DNA from: Inquilinus sp. Marseille-Q2685 | GTDB lineage: Bacteria > Pseudomonadota > Alphaproteobacteria > DSM-16000 > Inquilinaceae | Reading direction: 5' to 3' | DNA: 64,000 nt | Assembly (NCBI RefSeq): GCF_916619195.1 | Contig: NZ_CAKAKL010000001.1 | Span: 868,001 to 932,000 of the forward strand | In this document: positions 45,128-53,314 of the stretch, piece by piece | Numbering within the stretch: the first letter of the stretch is position 1 | Layout of the letters: each line of letters begins with the position of its first letter | The notes under the pieces: generated by a model | What the model saw: only the letters and a program-made list of their open reading frames with translations | What the model was told of the DNA's origin: nothing | Databases searched by the model: none | Made by a program: the position numbers and the translations under genes

Positions 45128-46150
45128 GTGACGCGTCGCCGCAGCTTCGCCAGTGCCCAGCAGGTGGCCGACCGGGCCGGCGTCTCCCGGTCCGCCGTCT
45201 CGCGCACCTTCACCCCCGGCGCCAGCGTCTCGGCCGAGACGCGCCGGCGGGTGCTGGAGGCGGCGGAGGCGCTGGGCTACCACGTCAACCACCTGGCCCG
45301 CGGCCTGACCCGGCAGTCGAGCCGGATCGTCTGCATCGTCGCGTCCGACCTGGAGACGCCGCTGCGGTCGCGGATGGTCGGCGCCCTGACCGACCGGCTG
45401 CAGCACAGCGGCCGCGTCGCCATGCTGATCGGCACCAGCGGCCGCGGCGACGCCGATGCGCAATCGGCGCTGCGGCAGATCCTGAACTACCGCGCCGACG
45501 CCACCATCGTGCTGTCCGGCACCCCGTCGGAGGAGATCACCCGGCTGTGCATCGCTGCCGGGCAGCGTGTGGTGCTGATCAACCGCGACGACCGGATCGA
45601 CGGCCCGGACAACATCGCCATCGACAGCGCCCTGCCCGGCCGGGTGGCGGTGGCCGCCTTCCGCCGCGCCGGCTGCCGCCGGCTTTGCCTGGTGACCTCG
45701 GCCCAGGGTACGCCCGCGCTCCTGGCGCGCGAGGCCAGCTTTCTGGCCGCCGCCCGGGCAGAGGGGATCGAGCCGGCGGTCTGGCGCGGCGGCCGCACGG
45801 TGTATGCCACCGGAAGGGCGGCGGCGCACGACCTGCTGCTGCGTCCGGACCGGCCGGACGCCGCCTTCTGCATCAGCGACCTGGTCGCGTTCGGCTTCCT
45901 CGACGCCGCGCGCCACGACCTGGGCCTGCGCGTGCCCGAGGATCTCTGCGTCATCGGCTTCGACAACACCGAACAGGCCGGCTGGTCGGCCTACGACCTG
46001 ACCACCTTCGACCAGTCGGTGGACGCCACCGGCGACGCGGTGATGGCCGCCCTGGACGCGGAGGGCGCGGCGCCGCTGCGGCTGACGATCCCGGCACCGC
46101 TGGTCTGGCGCCGCACCGTACGCGGCCCGGCGCCGGACCGGGCCGGCTGA
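45128..46150 (+). CDS. LacI-family transcriptional regulator
   Basis: A 340-residue regulator starting with GTG. The helix-turn-helix and hinge are SAQQVADRAGVSRSAVSRTF and RRRVLEAAEALGYHVNHLAR. The C-terminal sugar-binding-protein-like domain has the usual IVCIVASDL, VVLINRDD and VIGFDNTEQAGW. Twin operators upstream suggest it represses itself and perhaps the divergent HisE-like gene. No sugar gene is adjacent, so its effector is unknown. Confidence 0.9.
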   Translation: MTRRRSFASAQQVADRAGVSRSAVSRTFTPGASVSAETRRRVLEAAEALGYHVNHLARGLTRQSSRIVCIVASDLETPLRSRMVGALTDRLQHSGRVAMLIGTSGRGDADAQSALRQILNYRADATIVLSGTPSEEITRLCIAAGQRVVLINRDDRIDGPDNIAIDSALPGRVAVAAFRRAGCRRLCLVTSAQGTPALLAREASFLAAARAEGIEPAVWRGGRTVYATGRAAAHDLLLRPDRPDAAFCISDLVAFGFLDAARHDLGLRVPEDLCVIGFDNTEQAGWSAYDLTTFDQSVDATGDAVMAALDAEGAAPLRLTIPAPLVWRRTVRGPAPDRAG

Positions 46151-46157
46151 GGCGGGC

Positions 46158-46452
46158 TCAGAGGACGAAGTCGGCGGCGGCGAGGGCGATGGCGCCGGTC
46201 AGGGTGATGTGGAAGTCAGTCACCTTGTCGCCGTTGACGTCGCCGCCGATGGTGGTGACCCCGCCGACGGTGACATAGCGCAGCTGCCCGGCGACACCGG
46301 TGTAGGCGCCGGCGCCGACGAAGCTGAAGGCTTGGTTGCCGGCGGCCGCCGTCCTGGCGTCGATCGCCGACAGGTCGATTCTGTCGCCCTGGGCATGGCT
46401 GAAATCGGTGATCCGGTCGGCCCCGGCAAAGGCCGCCGACTCGGTCTGACCG
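46158..46452 (-). pseudogene. Truncated RTX C-terminal secretion domain
   Basis: About 98 codons that encode only the last domain of an RTX protein: [39 protein letters not shown] and a final AAADFVL. It closely matches the C-terminus of the full RTX gene at 46591-49167, residue by residue and largely at DNA level. There are no repeats upstream and no plausible start; the frame runs into sequence resembling the upstream region of the AsnC-type gene. It is the remnant of a duplicated RTX gene. Confidence 0.8.
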
Positions 46453-46475
46453 ACACATCGTCTTCCGGCCGCCGG

Positions 46476-46586
46476 GATCGGCCCGAACCCGGGTCACGGA
46501 GGCCATGGGGCGGGTCCGATCTTCATGATGGAGAACATGCGGGCTCGGCCGTGCCTGCGACACGGCCGAGCGTGGTGTGGACGGGA
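46476..46586 (+). pseudogene. Degenerate copy of the 5' end of the AsnC-type gene
   Basis: This stretch aligns with 49499-49607, which spans the upstream region and first about 25 codons of the intact gene at 49534. Shared blocks include GATCGGCCCGAACC, GTCACGGAGGCC, GTCCGATCTTCAT, GACACGGCCGAGC and GTGGACG. Small insertions and changes destroy the frame, and the copy stops where the 3' end of the large RTX gene begins. Confidence 0.75.
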
Positions 46587-46590
46587 CGGC

Positions 46591-49167
46591 TCAGAGCACG
46601 AAGTCGGCGGCCACCAGGGCGATGCTGCCGGTGAGCTTGATCTGGAAGTCGGACGTGCCGTTGCCATCGACGTCGCCGGCGATCGTGGTGACGCCGCCGG
46701 AGACGGCATAGCGCAGCTGGCCGGCGACGCCGCCATAGGCGGCGGTGCCGATGAAGCTGAAGGCCTGGTTGCCGCCGGCATCGGTGTTGGCATCGATCAG
46801 GTGCAGGTCGATCCTGTCCGCCTGGGCATGGCTGAAGTCGGTGATCCGGTCCGCCCCGGCCCCGACCGGGCTGTGCGCCGGGCCGCTCAGGACGAAGCGG
46901 TCGGCGCCGAGGCCGCCGGTCAGCGTGTCCTGCCCGGCAACGCCGTTGAGCACGTCGTCGCCGTTCCAGCCCCGCAGCGCATTGACGCCGGCGCTTCCCA
47001 CCAGGATGTCGTTGCCCTGGCTGCCGGAGACGTTCTCGATCCCGGACAGGATGTCGGCCGAGGCATCGCCGCCGCTGCCGGCGCCGGTGGTGAGATTGAC
47101 CGAGACCCCGGCCGAACCGTCGTAGTAGCTGGCGGTGTCGATGCCGGCGCCGCCGTCGAGCGTGTCGGCCCCGGCGCCGCCGCGCAGCACGTCGTCGCCG
47201 TTCCAGCCCCGCAGCCAGTTGGCATCGACGCTGCCCAGGAGGGTGTCGTCGCCCTGGCTGCCGGAGATGTTCTCGATCCCGGCCAGCGTGTCGCCCGCAG
47301 CGTCGCCGGCGCTGCCGGTGCCGGCGGCGAGGTCGAACGTTACCCCGGTCGAGCCGTCGTAGTAGCTGGCGATGTCGACGCCGGCGCTGCCCACGAGATG
47401 ATCGGCCCCGCCGCCGCCGCGGAGCAGGTCGTCGCCGATCCAACCCCACAGCGTGTTGGCACCGCTGTTCCCGATCAAGGTGTTGTTGCCCTTTCCGCCT
47501 TGGACATTCTCGATGCCGATCAGCGTGTCACCCGCGGCATCGCCGCCGCTGGCGATGCCGGCGGCAAGGTCGACCGTGACCCCGGCCACGCTGGCGAGGT
47601 AGACGGCAGCGTCGATGCCGGCGCCGCCGTCGAGCACATCGGCCCCGGCGCTGCCGCGGAGCGCGTCGTCACCGCTCCATCCCTGCAACGTGTTGGCACC
47701 GGAATTGCCGGTGAGATCGTCGTTGCCCTGGCTGCCGGAGAGATTTTCGATCCCGGTCAGCGTGTCGCCCTCGGCGTCACCACCGGTGGTGGTGCCAGCA
47801 GCGAGGCTGACCGTGACCCCGACCGAACCGCTGTAGTAGCTGACAGTGTCGGTGCCAGTGCCGCCGTCAAGCGCGTCGGCCCCGGCGCCGCCGCGAAGGA
47901 TGTCGTCGTCATTGCCGCCGGAGAGCGTGTCGTTGCCGGCATCGCCATTGAGCGTGTCGTCGCCGCCATAGCCTTGCATGACGTCGCGCAGAGAGTCACC
48001 GGTCAGGGTGTCATCAGCCGTGGTTCCGAGGGTGGTGCGGATCAGCGCGTCGACCGAGCTTTGGATCGAATTGCCATCGCCATCGGTGTAACCGCTCTGC
48101 TGCACGCTGGCCACCAAGCCACCGGCCAGCCCCAGGATCTCGCCTTCATAGATGCCATTGCTGTTCCCCTCATTGGCACCGATGGTGGCGCCACTCGGGT
48201 CGTAGGCCTGATAGTAGAAAATGCCGTTGTCTCGCCAGCCGACCACGAAATAGCCGTTGGACAGGACGGTGATCGTCGGGTGGTCCTGATTGCCCGCGGT
48301 GTCGTCGTTGACCCGGATATAGCCGCTGCGTCCCGTTCCGTCGGCATTGTAGACGCGCGTCGTGATCTCGGTGCCGGTGGGGCCGCCCAAACCGTTGTCG
48401 ACATAGGCGACGACGAAGCCGCCATCGTGCAGGGCCGCGACCTGGATGTCCTGGTTGATCGAGCCGGTGTCGTCGATCACGTGGTGGCCGTTGGGCGGGT
48501 CGCCCGCGACGGTTACGGGAAGGCCCAGTGCGTCATAGAGCTGGAACCAGACGGAATGGTTGCCGCCGGCGGTCGCGGATTGCTCCCAGGCCACGACGAA
48601 GCCGCCGCCAGCGAGGCCGGTGATTGAAGCATGGTCGGTGGCCCGGGCGACGCTGCCGTCGACGGCGATCGCGCCCCCGATCTTGGTTCCGTCCGCTTCG
48701 TATCGCTGAACCCAGATATCGGTGTCGCCGCCACCGAAGTCGCGCGTGTAGGCCACCGCGAAGCCATCGGACCCCAGCGCCGTGATGTCGGATTCTCGCA
48801 GGGGCTTGTCGCTGGCGGTCACTGCGAAATCCAGGAACGGGGCGCCATCGCCGAGGATGCGGACCCGGACCGTATCGGTGCCCGAACTGCTGTCGGTGAA
48901 GGTCACCACGTTGTGGCCGTTGCCCAGTAGTGCCATGCTGGCGTCGAACTGAAGGCCGGTCAGCGTAGTGTTGAGGTCGTACTCTTCGCCCGGCGTGCCG
49001 CCGGCATCGACGTATCGGCCCCGGACAAAGTCGCTGCCGACGCTCCAGGCCCCGAGATAGCCCCCGTCGGCGGTCGCGGTGATGGCGACATCCGACTGAT
49101 CGCCGGCCGTCTGGCCGTTCAAGGTGAATTCGAGAATGTGGACCCATGAATAGGTGACCGTGGCCAT
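46591..49167 (-). CDS. Large RTX protein with N-terminal propeller-like domain
   Basis: An 858-residue protein likely exported by type I secretion. Residues 1-370 hold seven blade-like repeats, each with an Gly-Phe-hydrophobic-Val-Ala-Trp/Tyr core (DGGYLGAW at 34, GHNVVTF at 84, DGFAVAYTR at 134, GGGFVVAWEQ at 187, DGGFVVAYVD at 248, NGYFVVGWRD at 304, AGGLVASVQ at 348), suggesting a beta-propeller. Nonapeptides start near 390. Four units of exactly 79 residues follow from Tyr 444 to 759, and a serralysin-like C-domain ends LVAADFVL. The propeller may bind glycans or proteins (inference). A partial duplicate of its 3' end lies downstream. Confidence 0.9.
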   Translation of the reverse strand: MATVTYSWVHILEFTLNGQTAGDQSDVAITATADGGYLGAWSVGSDFVRGRYVDAGGTPGEEYDLNTTLTGLQFDASMALLGNGHNVVTFTDSSSGTDTVRVRILGDGAPFLDFAVTASDKPLRESDITALGSDGFAVAYTRDFGGGDTDIWVQRYEADGTKIGGAIAVDGSVARATDHASITGLAGGGFVVAWEQSATAGGNHSVWFQLYDALGLPVTVAGDPPNGHHVIDDTGSINQDIQVAALHDGGFVVAYVDNGLGGPTGTEITTRVYNADGTGRSGYIRVNDDTAGNQDHPTITVLSNGYFVVGWRDNGIFYYQAYDPSGATIGANEGNSNGIYEGEILGLAGGLVASVQQSGYTDGDGNSIQSSVDALIRTTLGTTADDTLTGDSLRDVMQGYGGDDTLNGDAGNDTLSGGNDDDILRGGAGADALDGGTGTDTVSYYSGSVGVTVSLAAGTTTGGDAEGDTLTGIENLSGSQGNDDLTGNSGANTLQGWSGDDALRGSAGADVLDGGAGIDAAVYLASVAGVTVDLAAGIASGGDAAGDTLIGIENVQGGKGNNTLIGNSGANTLWGWIGDDLLRGGGGADHLVGSAGVDIASYYDGSTGVTFDLAAGTGSAGDAAGDTLAGIENISGSQGDDTLLGSVDANWLRGWNGDDVLRGGAGADTLDGGAGIDTASYYDGSAGVSVNLTTGAGSGGDASADILSGIENVSGSQGNDILVGSAGVNALRGWNGDDVLNGVAGQDTLTGGLGADRFVLSGPAHSPVGAGADRITDFSHAQADRIDLHLIDANTDAGGNQAFSFIGTAAYGGVAGQLRYAVSGGVTTIAGDVDGNGTSDFQIKLTGSIALVAADFVL
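46891..47838 (-). repeat. Four 237-bp tandem repeats within the large RTX gene
   Basis: Equivalent tyrosines at residues 444, 523, 602 and 681 mark a perfect 79-residue period. Each unit reads as a beta spacer (VTVSLAAG, GDTLTGIENLSGSQG) then two or three nonapeptides (WSGDDALRG). Coordinates are derived from residue counts. Confidence 0.85.
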
Positions 49168-49533
49168 GATTCCCCCTTCTGCTCAAGTTTCAGGTCGACT
49201 CATGCCTGTCGCCGGACCATGCCAATCGGCCGCGACACGAAGTCTCGGCTGAATGGCTCTTCATTGCTCATGGTGGTTTTCTTTCGCCGGTCCTGCCGCA
49301 CTTGATTGGACCAAGAGAAGCATCGGCATCTGAAGCTCCTCCCTGGTGGCCGGAACCTGCCGGGATCCGATATGGCCGGATTCGCTCGAAAATACGGGAC
49401 GGTGCATATTTTTTTATGAAACTGTGCCCGAATTGTGGTCGGCGGACCATTTCATAGGACGACCATCCCCGCATGACCTCGTGCCGCGGCCGGGCTAGGA
49501 TCGGCCCGAACCCCGAGTCACGGAGGCCGCTGG
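49168..49533. other. Divergent intergenic region between the large RTX and AsnC-type genes
   Basis: There is no gene in this region. It contains promoters for both directions and an AT-rich run (CATATTTTTTTATGAAAC) near 49405-49425. The segment from 49499 onward, with the start of the AsnC-type gene, is the source or sister of the degenerate copy at 46476-46586. Confidence 0.55.
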
Positions 49534-49785
49534 ATGCGTCCGATCTTCATCATGGTAAAATGCGAGCTGGGCCACGCCTATGACACGGCCGAGCATGCGG
49601 TGGACGAGATCGAGGAGGTGTCGGAGATCTATTCGATCTCCGGCCAGTTCGACCTGATGATCAAGTGCTACCTGCCGGAGGACGTCGATGTCGGCCGCTT
49701 CGTCAACAGCCGCATCCACGCCTTGCCGCACATCAAGGACACCATGACGCTGATCACCTTCAACGCCTTCGCCGGCAAGAGCTGA
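49534..49785 (+). CDS. Stand-alone Lrp/AsnC ligand-binding (RAM) domain protein
   Basis: An 83-residue protein that is a complete RAM domain without a DNA-binding part: PIFIMVKCELGHAYDTAEHA, then SISGQFDLMIKCYLPED and HIKDTMTLITFNAFAGK. Such small proteins form effector-binding oligomers. It is seven bases before an M20 peptidase gene, so it may sense that enzyme's amino-acid substrate or product. A broken duplicate of its 5' end lies 3 kb away. Confidence 0.85.
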   Translation: MRPIFIMVKCELGHAYDTAEHAVDEIEEVSEIYSISGQFDLMIKCYLPEDVDVGRFVNSRIHALPHIKDTMTLITFNAFAGKS

Positions 49786-49792
49786 GACGACC

Positions 49793-51298
49793 ATGACCGA
49801 CCTCGCCGCCCGCGCCGAGCACTGGGCGCTGACCCTCACCCGCATCCCCAGCGTCACCGGCACGCCGGACGAGGTCGCCTTCGCCGAAACGCTGTGCGGC
49901 CTGCTGCGCGCCAGCCCGGCCTTCCGCGGCCGGCCCGACGACGTCTGGACCATCCCGACGGGCGACCGGCTGGGCCGCGCCAGCGTCGCCGCCCTGCTGC
50001 GCGGCCGCGGCCGCCGCACCGTGGTGCTGACCGGCCATTTCGACACGGTGACGACGGCCGATTACGGCGACCTCGAACCGCTGGCGACCGAGCCGGAGCG
50101 GCTGAAGGACGCCCTGCTGGCCCGGCTGCGGCGGGACGCGTCCACCGAGGCGGAACAGCTGGCCCTGGCCGACCTGTCCGGGCCGGACTTCCTGCCCGGG
50201 CGCGGCCTGCTCGACATGAAAGGCGGCCTCGCCGCCGGTCTCGCGGTGCTGGAGGCGGCCGCCGTGGAGCCGGAGCGCGAGGGCAACCTGCTGTTCCTCG
50301 CCGTGCCGGACGAGGAGGTCAACTCCGCCGGCGCCCGCAGCGCCGCCCGCGCCCTGCCCGGCCTGGCCGGGCGGCTGGGGCTGAGCCTCGACGCCGCGAT
50401 CAACCTCGACTGCCTGGGCGACACCGGCGACGGCCGCTTCGGCCGGTCGGTGGCGCTGGGCAGCGTCGGCAAGCTGCTGCCGAGCGCGCTGGTGATCGGC
50501 CGCGCCACCCATGTCGCCGACACCATCCGCGGGGTCAGCGCCGCCGCCCTGGCCGGCGCCATCGCCGCCGCGGTGGAATGGGCGCCCGAGCTGACCGAGA
50601 GCCTGGGCAACGCCTCCGGCACGCCGGCGACGCTGCTGGGCATGAAGGACGGCAAGGCCGGCTACGACGTCACCACCCCAGGCACGGTCTGGATGTTCTG
50701 GAACACCGCGCTGTACCGGCGCGGGCCGGAGGATGTGCTGGCGCCGCTGGCCCGGCTGATCGGGGACGCCGCCGCCGGCGTCGCGGCGCAGCTGCGGCAG
50801 CGAGGCGGGGCCGACGTGCCGGACGTGCCGGTGCTGCGCTTCGCCGAATTGAAGCGCGAGGTGCTGGCGCGTTCGCCCCAGGCCGGGGCGGCGCTGGCTG
50901 CGGTGGCGGCCGAGGCGGCGCAGGCCGGCCTCGACCTGCCGGAGCAGTGCCGCCGGATCACCGAGGCGCTGTGGCGGCTGAGCGGCCGCAGCGGCCCGGC
51001 GGTGGTGCTGGGCCTGGCCTCGATGCCCTATCTGCCGGTGTCGCTGGGCGGCGACGAGGGCGGCCAGAGGCTGGAGCGGGCGACGCGCGAGGCCGCGGCC
51101 AGGGTCGCAGCGCGCCACGGCACCACCATCGGGCTCGAGCCCTGGTTCCCCGGCATCTCCGACATGAGCTTCCTCGGCACGGGCGACGAGGGCTCGGTCG
51201 CCGCCATCGCCGCCGAGACCCCGGCCTGGGGCGCCGGCCTGCCCTGGCCCGACGGCCCGGCCTTGGCGCAGATCCCGATCGTCGACGCCGGCCCCTAG
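49793..51298 (+). CDS. M20 peptidase (RocB-like), cut short by an in-frame TAG
   Basis: A 501-residue metallopeptidase-family protein. The metal site includes LTGHFDTV (His 82, Asp 84), RGLLDMKGG and PDEEVNSAGARS; the order fits RocB-like arginine-utilisation proteins. TAG at 51296-51298 ends it, but the same frame continues for 34 good codons, GRDYHTPLERIYGPYAF onward, to TGA at 51401-51403. The missing part has the DYHTPLE His that normally completes the zinc site of the family. TGG to TAG would explain it, since Trp-Gly-Arg fits the context. The product is probably inactive unless the stop is suppressed or is a base-call error. Confidence 0.8.
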   Translation: MTDLAARAEHWALTLTRIPSVTGTPDEVAFAETLCGLLRASPAFRGRPDDVWTIPTGDRLGRASVAALLRGRGRRTVVLTGHFDTVTTADYGDLEPLATEPERLKDALLARLRRDASTEAEQLALADLSGPDFLPGRGLLDMKGGLAAGLAVLEAAAVEPEREGNLLFLAVPDEEVNSAGARSAARALPGLAGRLGLSLDAAINLDCLGDTGDGRFGRSVALGSVGKLLPSALVIGRATHVADTIRGVSAAALAGAIAAAVEWAPELTESLGNASGTPATLLGMKDGKAGYDVTTPGTVWMFWNTALYRRGPEDVLAPLARLIGDAAAGVAAQLRQRGGADVPDVPVLRFAELKREVLARSPQAGAALAAVAAEAAQAGLDLPEQCRRITEALWRLSGRSGPAVVLGLASMPYLPVSLGGDEGGQRLERATREAAARVAARHGTTIGLEPWFPGISDMSFLGTGDEGSVAAIAAETPAWGAGLPWPDGPALAQIPIVDAGP

Positions 51299-51403
51299 GG
51301 CCGCGACTACCACACGCCGCTGGAGCGCATCTACGGGCCCTACGCCTTCCAGGTGCTGCCGGAGCTGATCCGCGAGATCGCGGATGGGGTGCTGAAGGAT
51401 TGA
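51299..51403 (+). pseudogene. In-frame remnant of the M20 peptidase C-terminus after the amber stop
   Basis: Thirty-four codons and a TGA, in the same frame as the peptidase gene, with normal codon use and a family-like sequence (YHTPLERIYGPYAF, ELIREIADGVL). Confidence 0.75.
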
Positions 51404-51406
51404 CAC

Positions 51407-51484
51407 AGGTCGGGTTCGCTCTTGCGAACCCAACAATCGATTGGGCGGCGCCGTGTTGGGTTCGCCATTGCGAACCCAACCTAC
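51407..51484. repeat. Double-hairpin palindromic repeat (GTTGGGTTCGC family), copy 2
   Basis: GGGTTCGCTCTTGCGAACCC and GTTGGGTTCGCCATTGCGAA form two hairpins, with outer arms AGGTCGGG/CCCAACCT. The second hairpin matches the element at 284-362. It separates the convergent peptidase and oxidase operons. Confidence 0.85.
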
Positions 51485-51498
51485 GGGACTCCTTCGTC

Positions 51499-51867
51499 CT
51501 ACTCCCCGCCCAGGAACAGCATCCGGGTCAGCAGCGTGTAGTCGGACTCGGCCACCATGATGGCGACGAAGACCAGCAGCGCCAGGGGCGGCAGGATGAT
51601 GGCGTAGACCAGGGCCAGCCGCTCCCACTTCATATGCATGAACACGGCGACGATCAGCCCCGCCTTCAGCATCATGAAGATCAGGATCAGGCTCCAGCGC
51701 AGCAGCCCCTGCAGGGCGAAGTAGTCGACCATGTAGGAGGCGGCGCTGAGCACGAATAGCCAGCCCCAGACCACCAGGTACAGCCTGATCGGGTGCTGCT
51801 GGCCCTCGGCGTGGGCGACGGCTTGCGGCTGCCCATGCCCTTCGTCGATATGCGCGGCGTGTGCCAT
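51499..51867 (-). CDS. Cytochrome c oxidase subunit IV family protein
   Basis: A 122-residue inner-membrane protein with three helices: RLYLVVWGWLFVLSAASYMV, LILIFMMLKAGLIVAVFMHM and the terminal LPPLALLVFVAIMVAE. The FMMLKAGLIVAVFMHMKWE segment is the family signature. It is the last gene of the oxidase operon, five bases after subunit III. The ATG at 51867 is preferred to an upstream start. Confidence 0.88.
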   Translation of the reverse strand: MAHAAHIDEGHGQPQAVAHAEGQQHPIRLYLVVWGWLFVLSAASYMVDYFALQGLLRWSLILIFMMLKAGLIVAVFMHMKWERLALVYAIILPPLALLVFVAIMVAESDYTLLTRMLFLGGE

Positions 51868-51872
51868 GTCCC

Positions 51873-52586
51873 TCACCACAGATAGAACAGCGCGAAGATG
51901 AACACCCAGACCAGATCGACGAAGTGCCAGTACAGGCCGGTGATCTCGACGATCTCGTAGTTGCCCCGGCGGCTGGTGAAGAAGCCGCGCCGGCCGGTCT
52001 CGAAATCGCCGCGCAGCACCTTGCGGGCCATGATCAGCAGGAAGATCACCCCGATGGTGACATGGGTGCCGTGGAAGCCCGTGATCATGAAGAAGGACGA
52101 GCCGAATTGCGGCGCGCCCCAGGGATTGCCCCAGGGCCGCACCCCTTCATGGATCAGCTTGGTCCATTCGAAGGCCTGCATGCCGACGAAGGTGGCGCCG
52201 AAGGCCGCGGTCACCAGCATCAGCACCGCCGTCTTCACCCGGTCGCGGCGGTAGCCGTAATTGACCGCCATCGCCATGGTGCCGCTGCTGCTGATCAGGA
52301 CGAAGGTCATGATCGCGATCAGGATCAGCGGCACCGACTCCCCGCCGATGGTCAGCGCGAACACCTCGCTCGGGTTCGGCCAGGTCTCGGCCGTCGACAT
52401 CCGCACCGTCATGTAGGACAGGAGGAAGCAGCCGAACACGAAGGTGTCGCTGAGCAGGAAGATCCACATCATCGCCTTGCCCCAGGACGCGCTCTTGAAG
52501 GCGCGCTGGTCGGACGACCAGTCCTCGGACACGCCGCGCCAGCCCTTGGCGCGCTCGAGCGATCCGGCGATATGGGTTTCGGCCAT
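51873..52586 (-). CDS. ctaE: Cytochrome c oxidase subunit III
   Basis: A 237-residue protein with five to seven helices. MMWIFLLSDTFVFGCFLLSY, GMQAFEWTKLI (the conserved Glu), FFMITGFHGTHVTIGV and ITGLYWHFVDLVWVFIF are all canonical. It supports proton uptake and stability of subunit I. Twelve bases separate it from a second subunit-III-like gene. Confidence 0.92.
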   Translation of the reverse strand: MAETHIAGSLERAKGWRGVSEDWSSDQRAFKSASWGKAMMWIFLLSDTFVFGCFLLSYMTVRMSTAETWPNPSEVFALTIGGESVPLILIAIMTFVLISSSGTMAMAVNYGYRRDRVKTAVLMLVTAAFGATFVGMQAFEWTKLIHEGVRPWGNPWGAPQFGSSFFMITGFHGTHVTIGVIFLLIMARKVLRGDFETGRRGFFTSRRGNYEIVEITGLYWHFVDLVWVFIFALFYLW

Positions 52587-52598
52587 CGGCGACCTCCC

Positions 52599-53303
52599 CT
52601 AGGTCAGCAGCTGGCTGCAGATCTCGGCGAAGCGGTCCGCCCAGCCGGTCAGCAGGGCGAGCAGGATCAGCCAGACCAGCAGCAGGAAATGCCAGTACAG
52701 CGTGCACAGCTGGACGCTCAGGCGCAGCCTGTCGGGTTCGTCTCCGCGCCAAGCCCGGGCGCCGGTGCGGCCCAGGGCCACCAGGCCGCCCAGCACGTGC
52801 ACGCCATGTACCGCGGTGACCAGGTAGAAGAACGAGTTGGCCGGGTTGCTGGCCAGGAAATAGCCCAGCATGTGCAGCTGCTGCCAGGCCAGGAGCTGCC
52901 CGACCACGAACACCAGCGACGCGGCGCCCCCGGCCAGCAGGCCGGTGCGGGTGTCGGCCAGGTCGCCGCGCCGGGCCGAGGCCTGGGCGCATTGCAGGGC
53001 GATGCTGGCGGCGATCAGCGCCGCGGTGTTGATCCACAGCAGCAGCGGCACCGGCAGCGCCCGCCAGTCCGGCAGCGCCATCCGCATCGAATAGGCGCTG
53101 ACCAGGAGGGCGAAGAGCGCGCCGGCGACGACCAGGAACACGCCGAGCCCGATCAGGGCCGTGGGCCGCGGCGAGGCGCCGGTCGCCGGCACGTTGCCGA
53201 CCGTGCTCTCCTCCAGCCACGGCTTGGTCATCAGCCCCTGGCGGGCCAGCCACCACAGGATGAGGCCCCCGAGCGCCAGCATGAACAGGGTGACGACCAC
53301 CAT
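52599..53303 (-). CDS. Second, divergent cytochrome oxidase subunit III-like protein
   Basis: A 234-residue membrane protein in the same operon as true subunit III. It keeps the C-terminal half signature (SFFYLVTAVHGVHVLGGLV and LCTLYWHFLLLVWLILLALL) but has an extra N-terminal helix and LLAWQQLHMLG where the conserved FEW glutamate sits. It may be an alternative or assembly subunit. Eleven bases separate it from subunit I. Confidence 0.85.
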   Translation of the reverse strand: MVVVTLFMLALGGLILWWLARQGLMTKPWLEESTVGNVPATGASPRPTALIGLGVFLVVAGALFALLVSAYSMRMALPDWRALPVPLLLWINTAALIAASIALQCAQASARRGDLADTRTGLLAGGAASLVFVVGQLLAWQQLHMLGYFLASNPANSFFYLVTAVHGVHVLGGLVALGRTGARAWRGDEPDRLRLSVQLCTLYWHFLLLVWLILLALLTGWADRFAEICSQLLT

Positions 53304-53314
53304 GGCCGGCGCCC

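Noticed and set aside
46891..47838. Regular 237-bp repeats as a possible CRISPR or satellite array
   Set aside because: The units are far too long for CRISPR, have no spacers and are in frame with RTX nonapeptides.
46525..48627. A 700-codon plus-strand frame inside the large RTX gene
   Set aside because: It is the shadow of the repeat region and crosses the broken asnC copy; the minus strand encodes the real protein.
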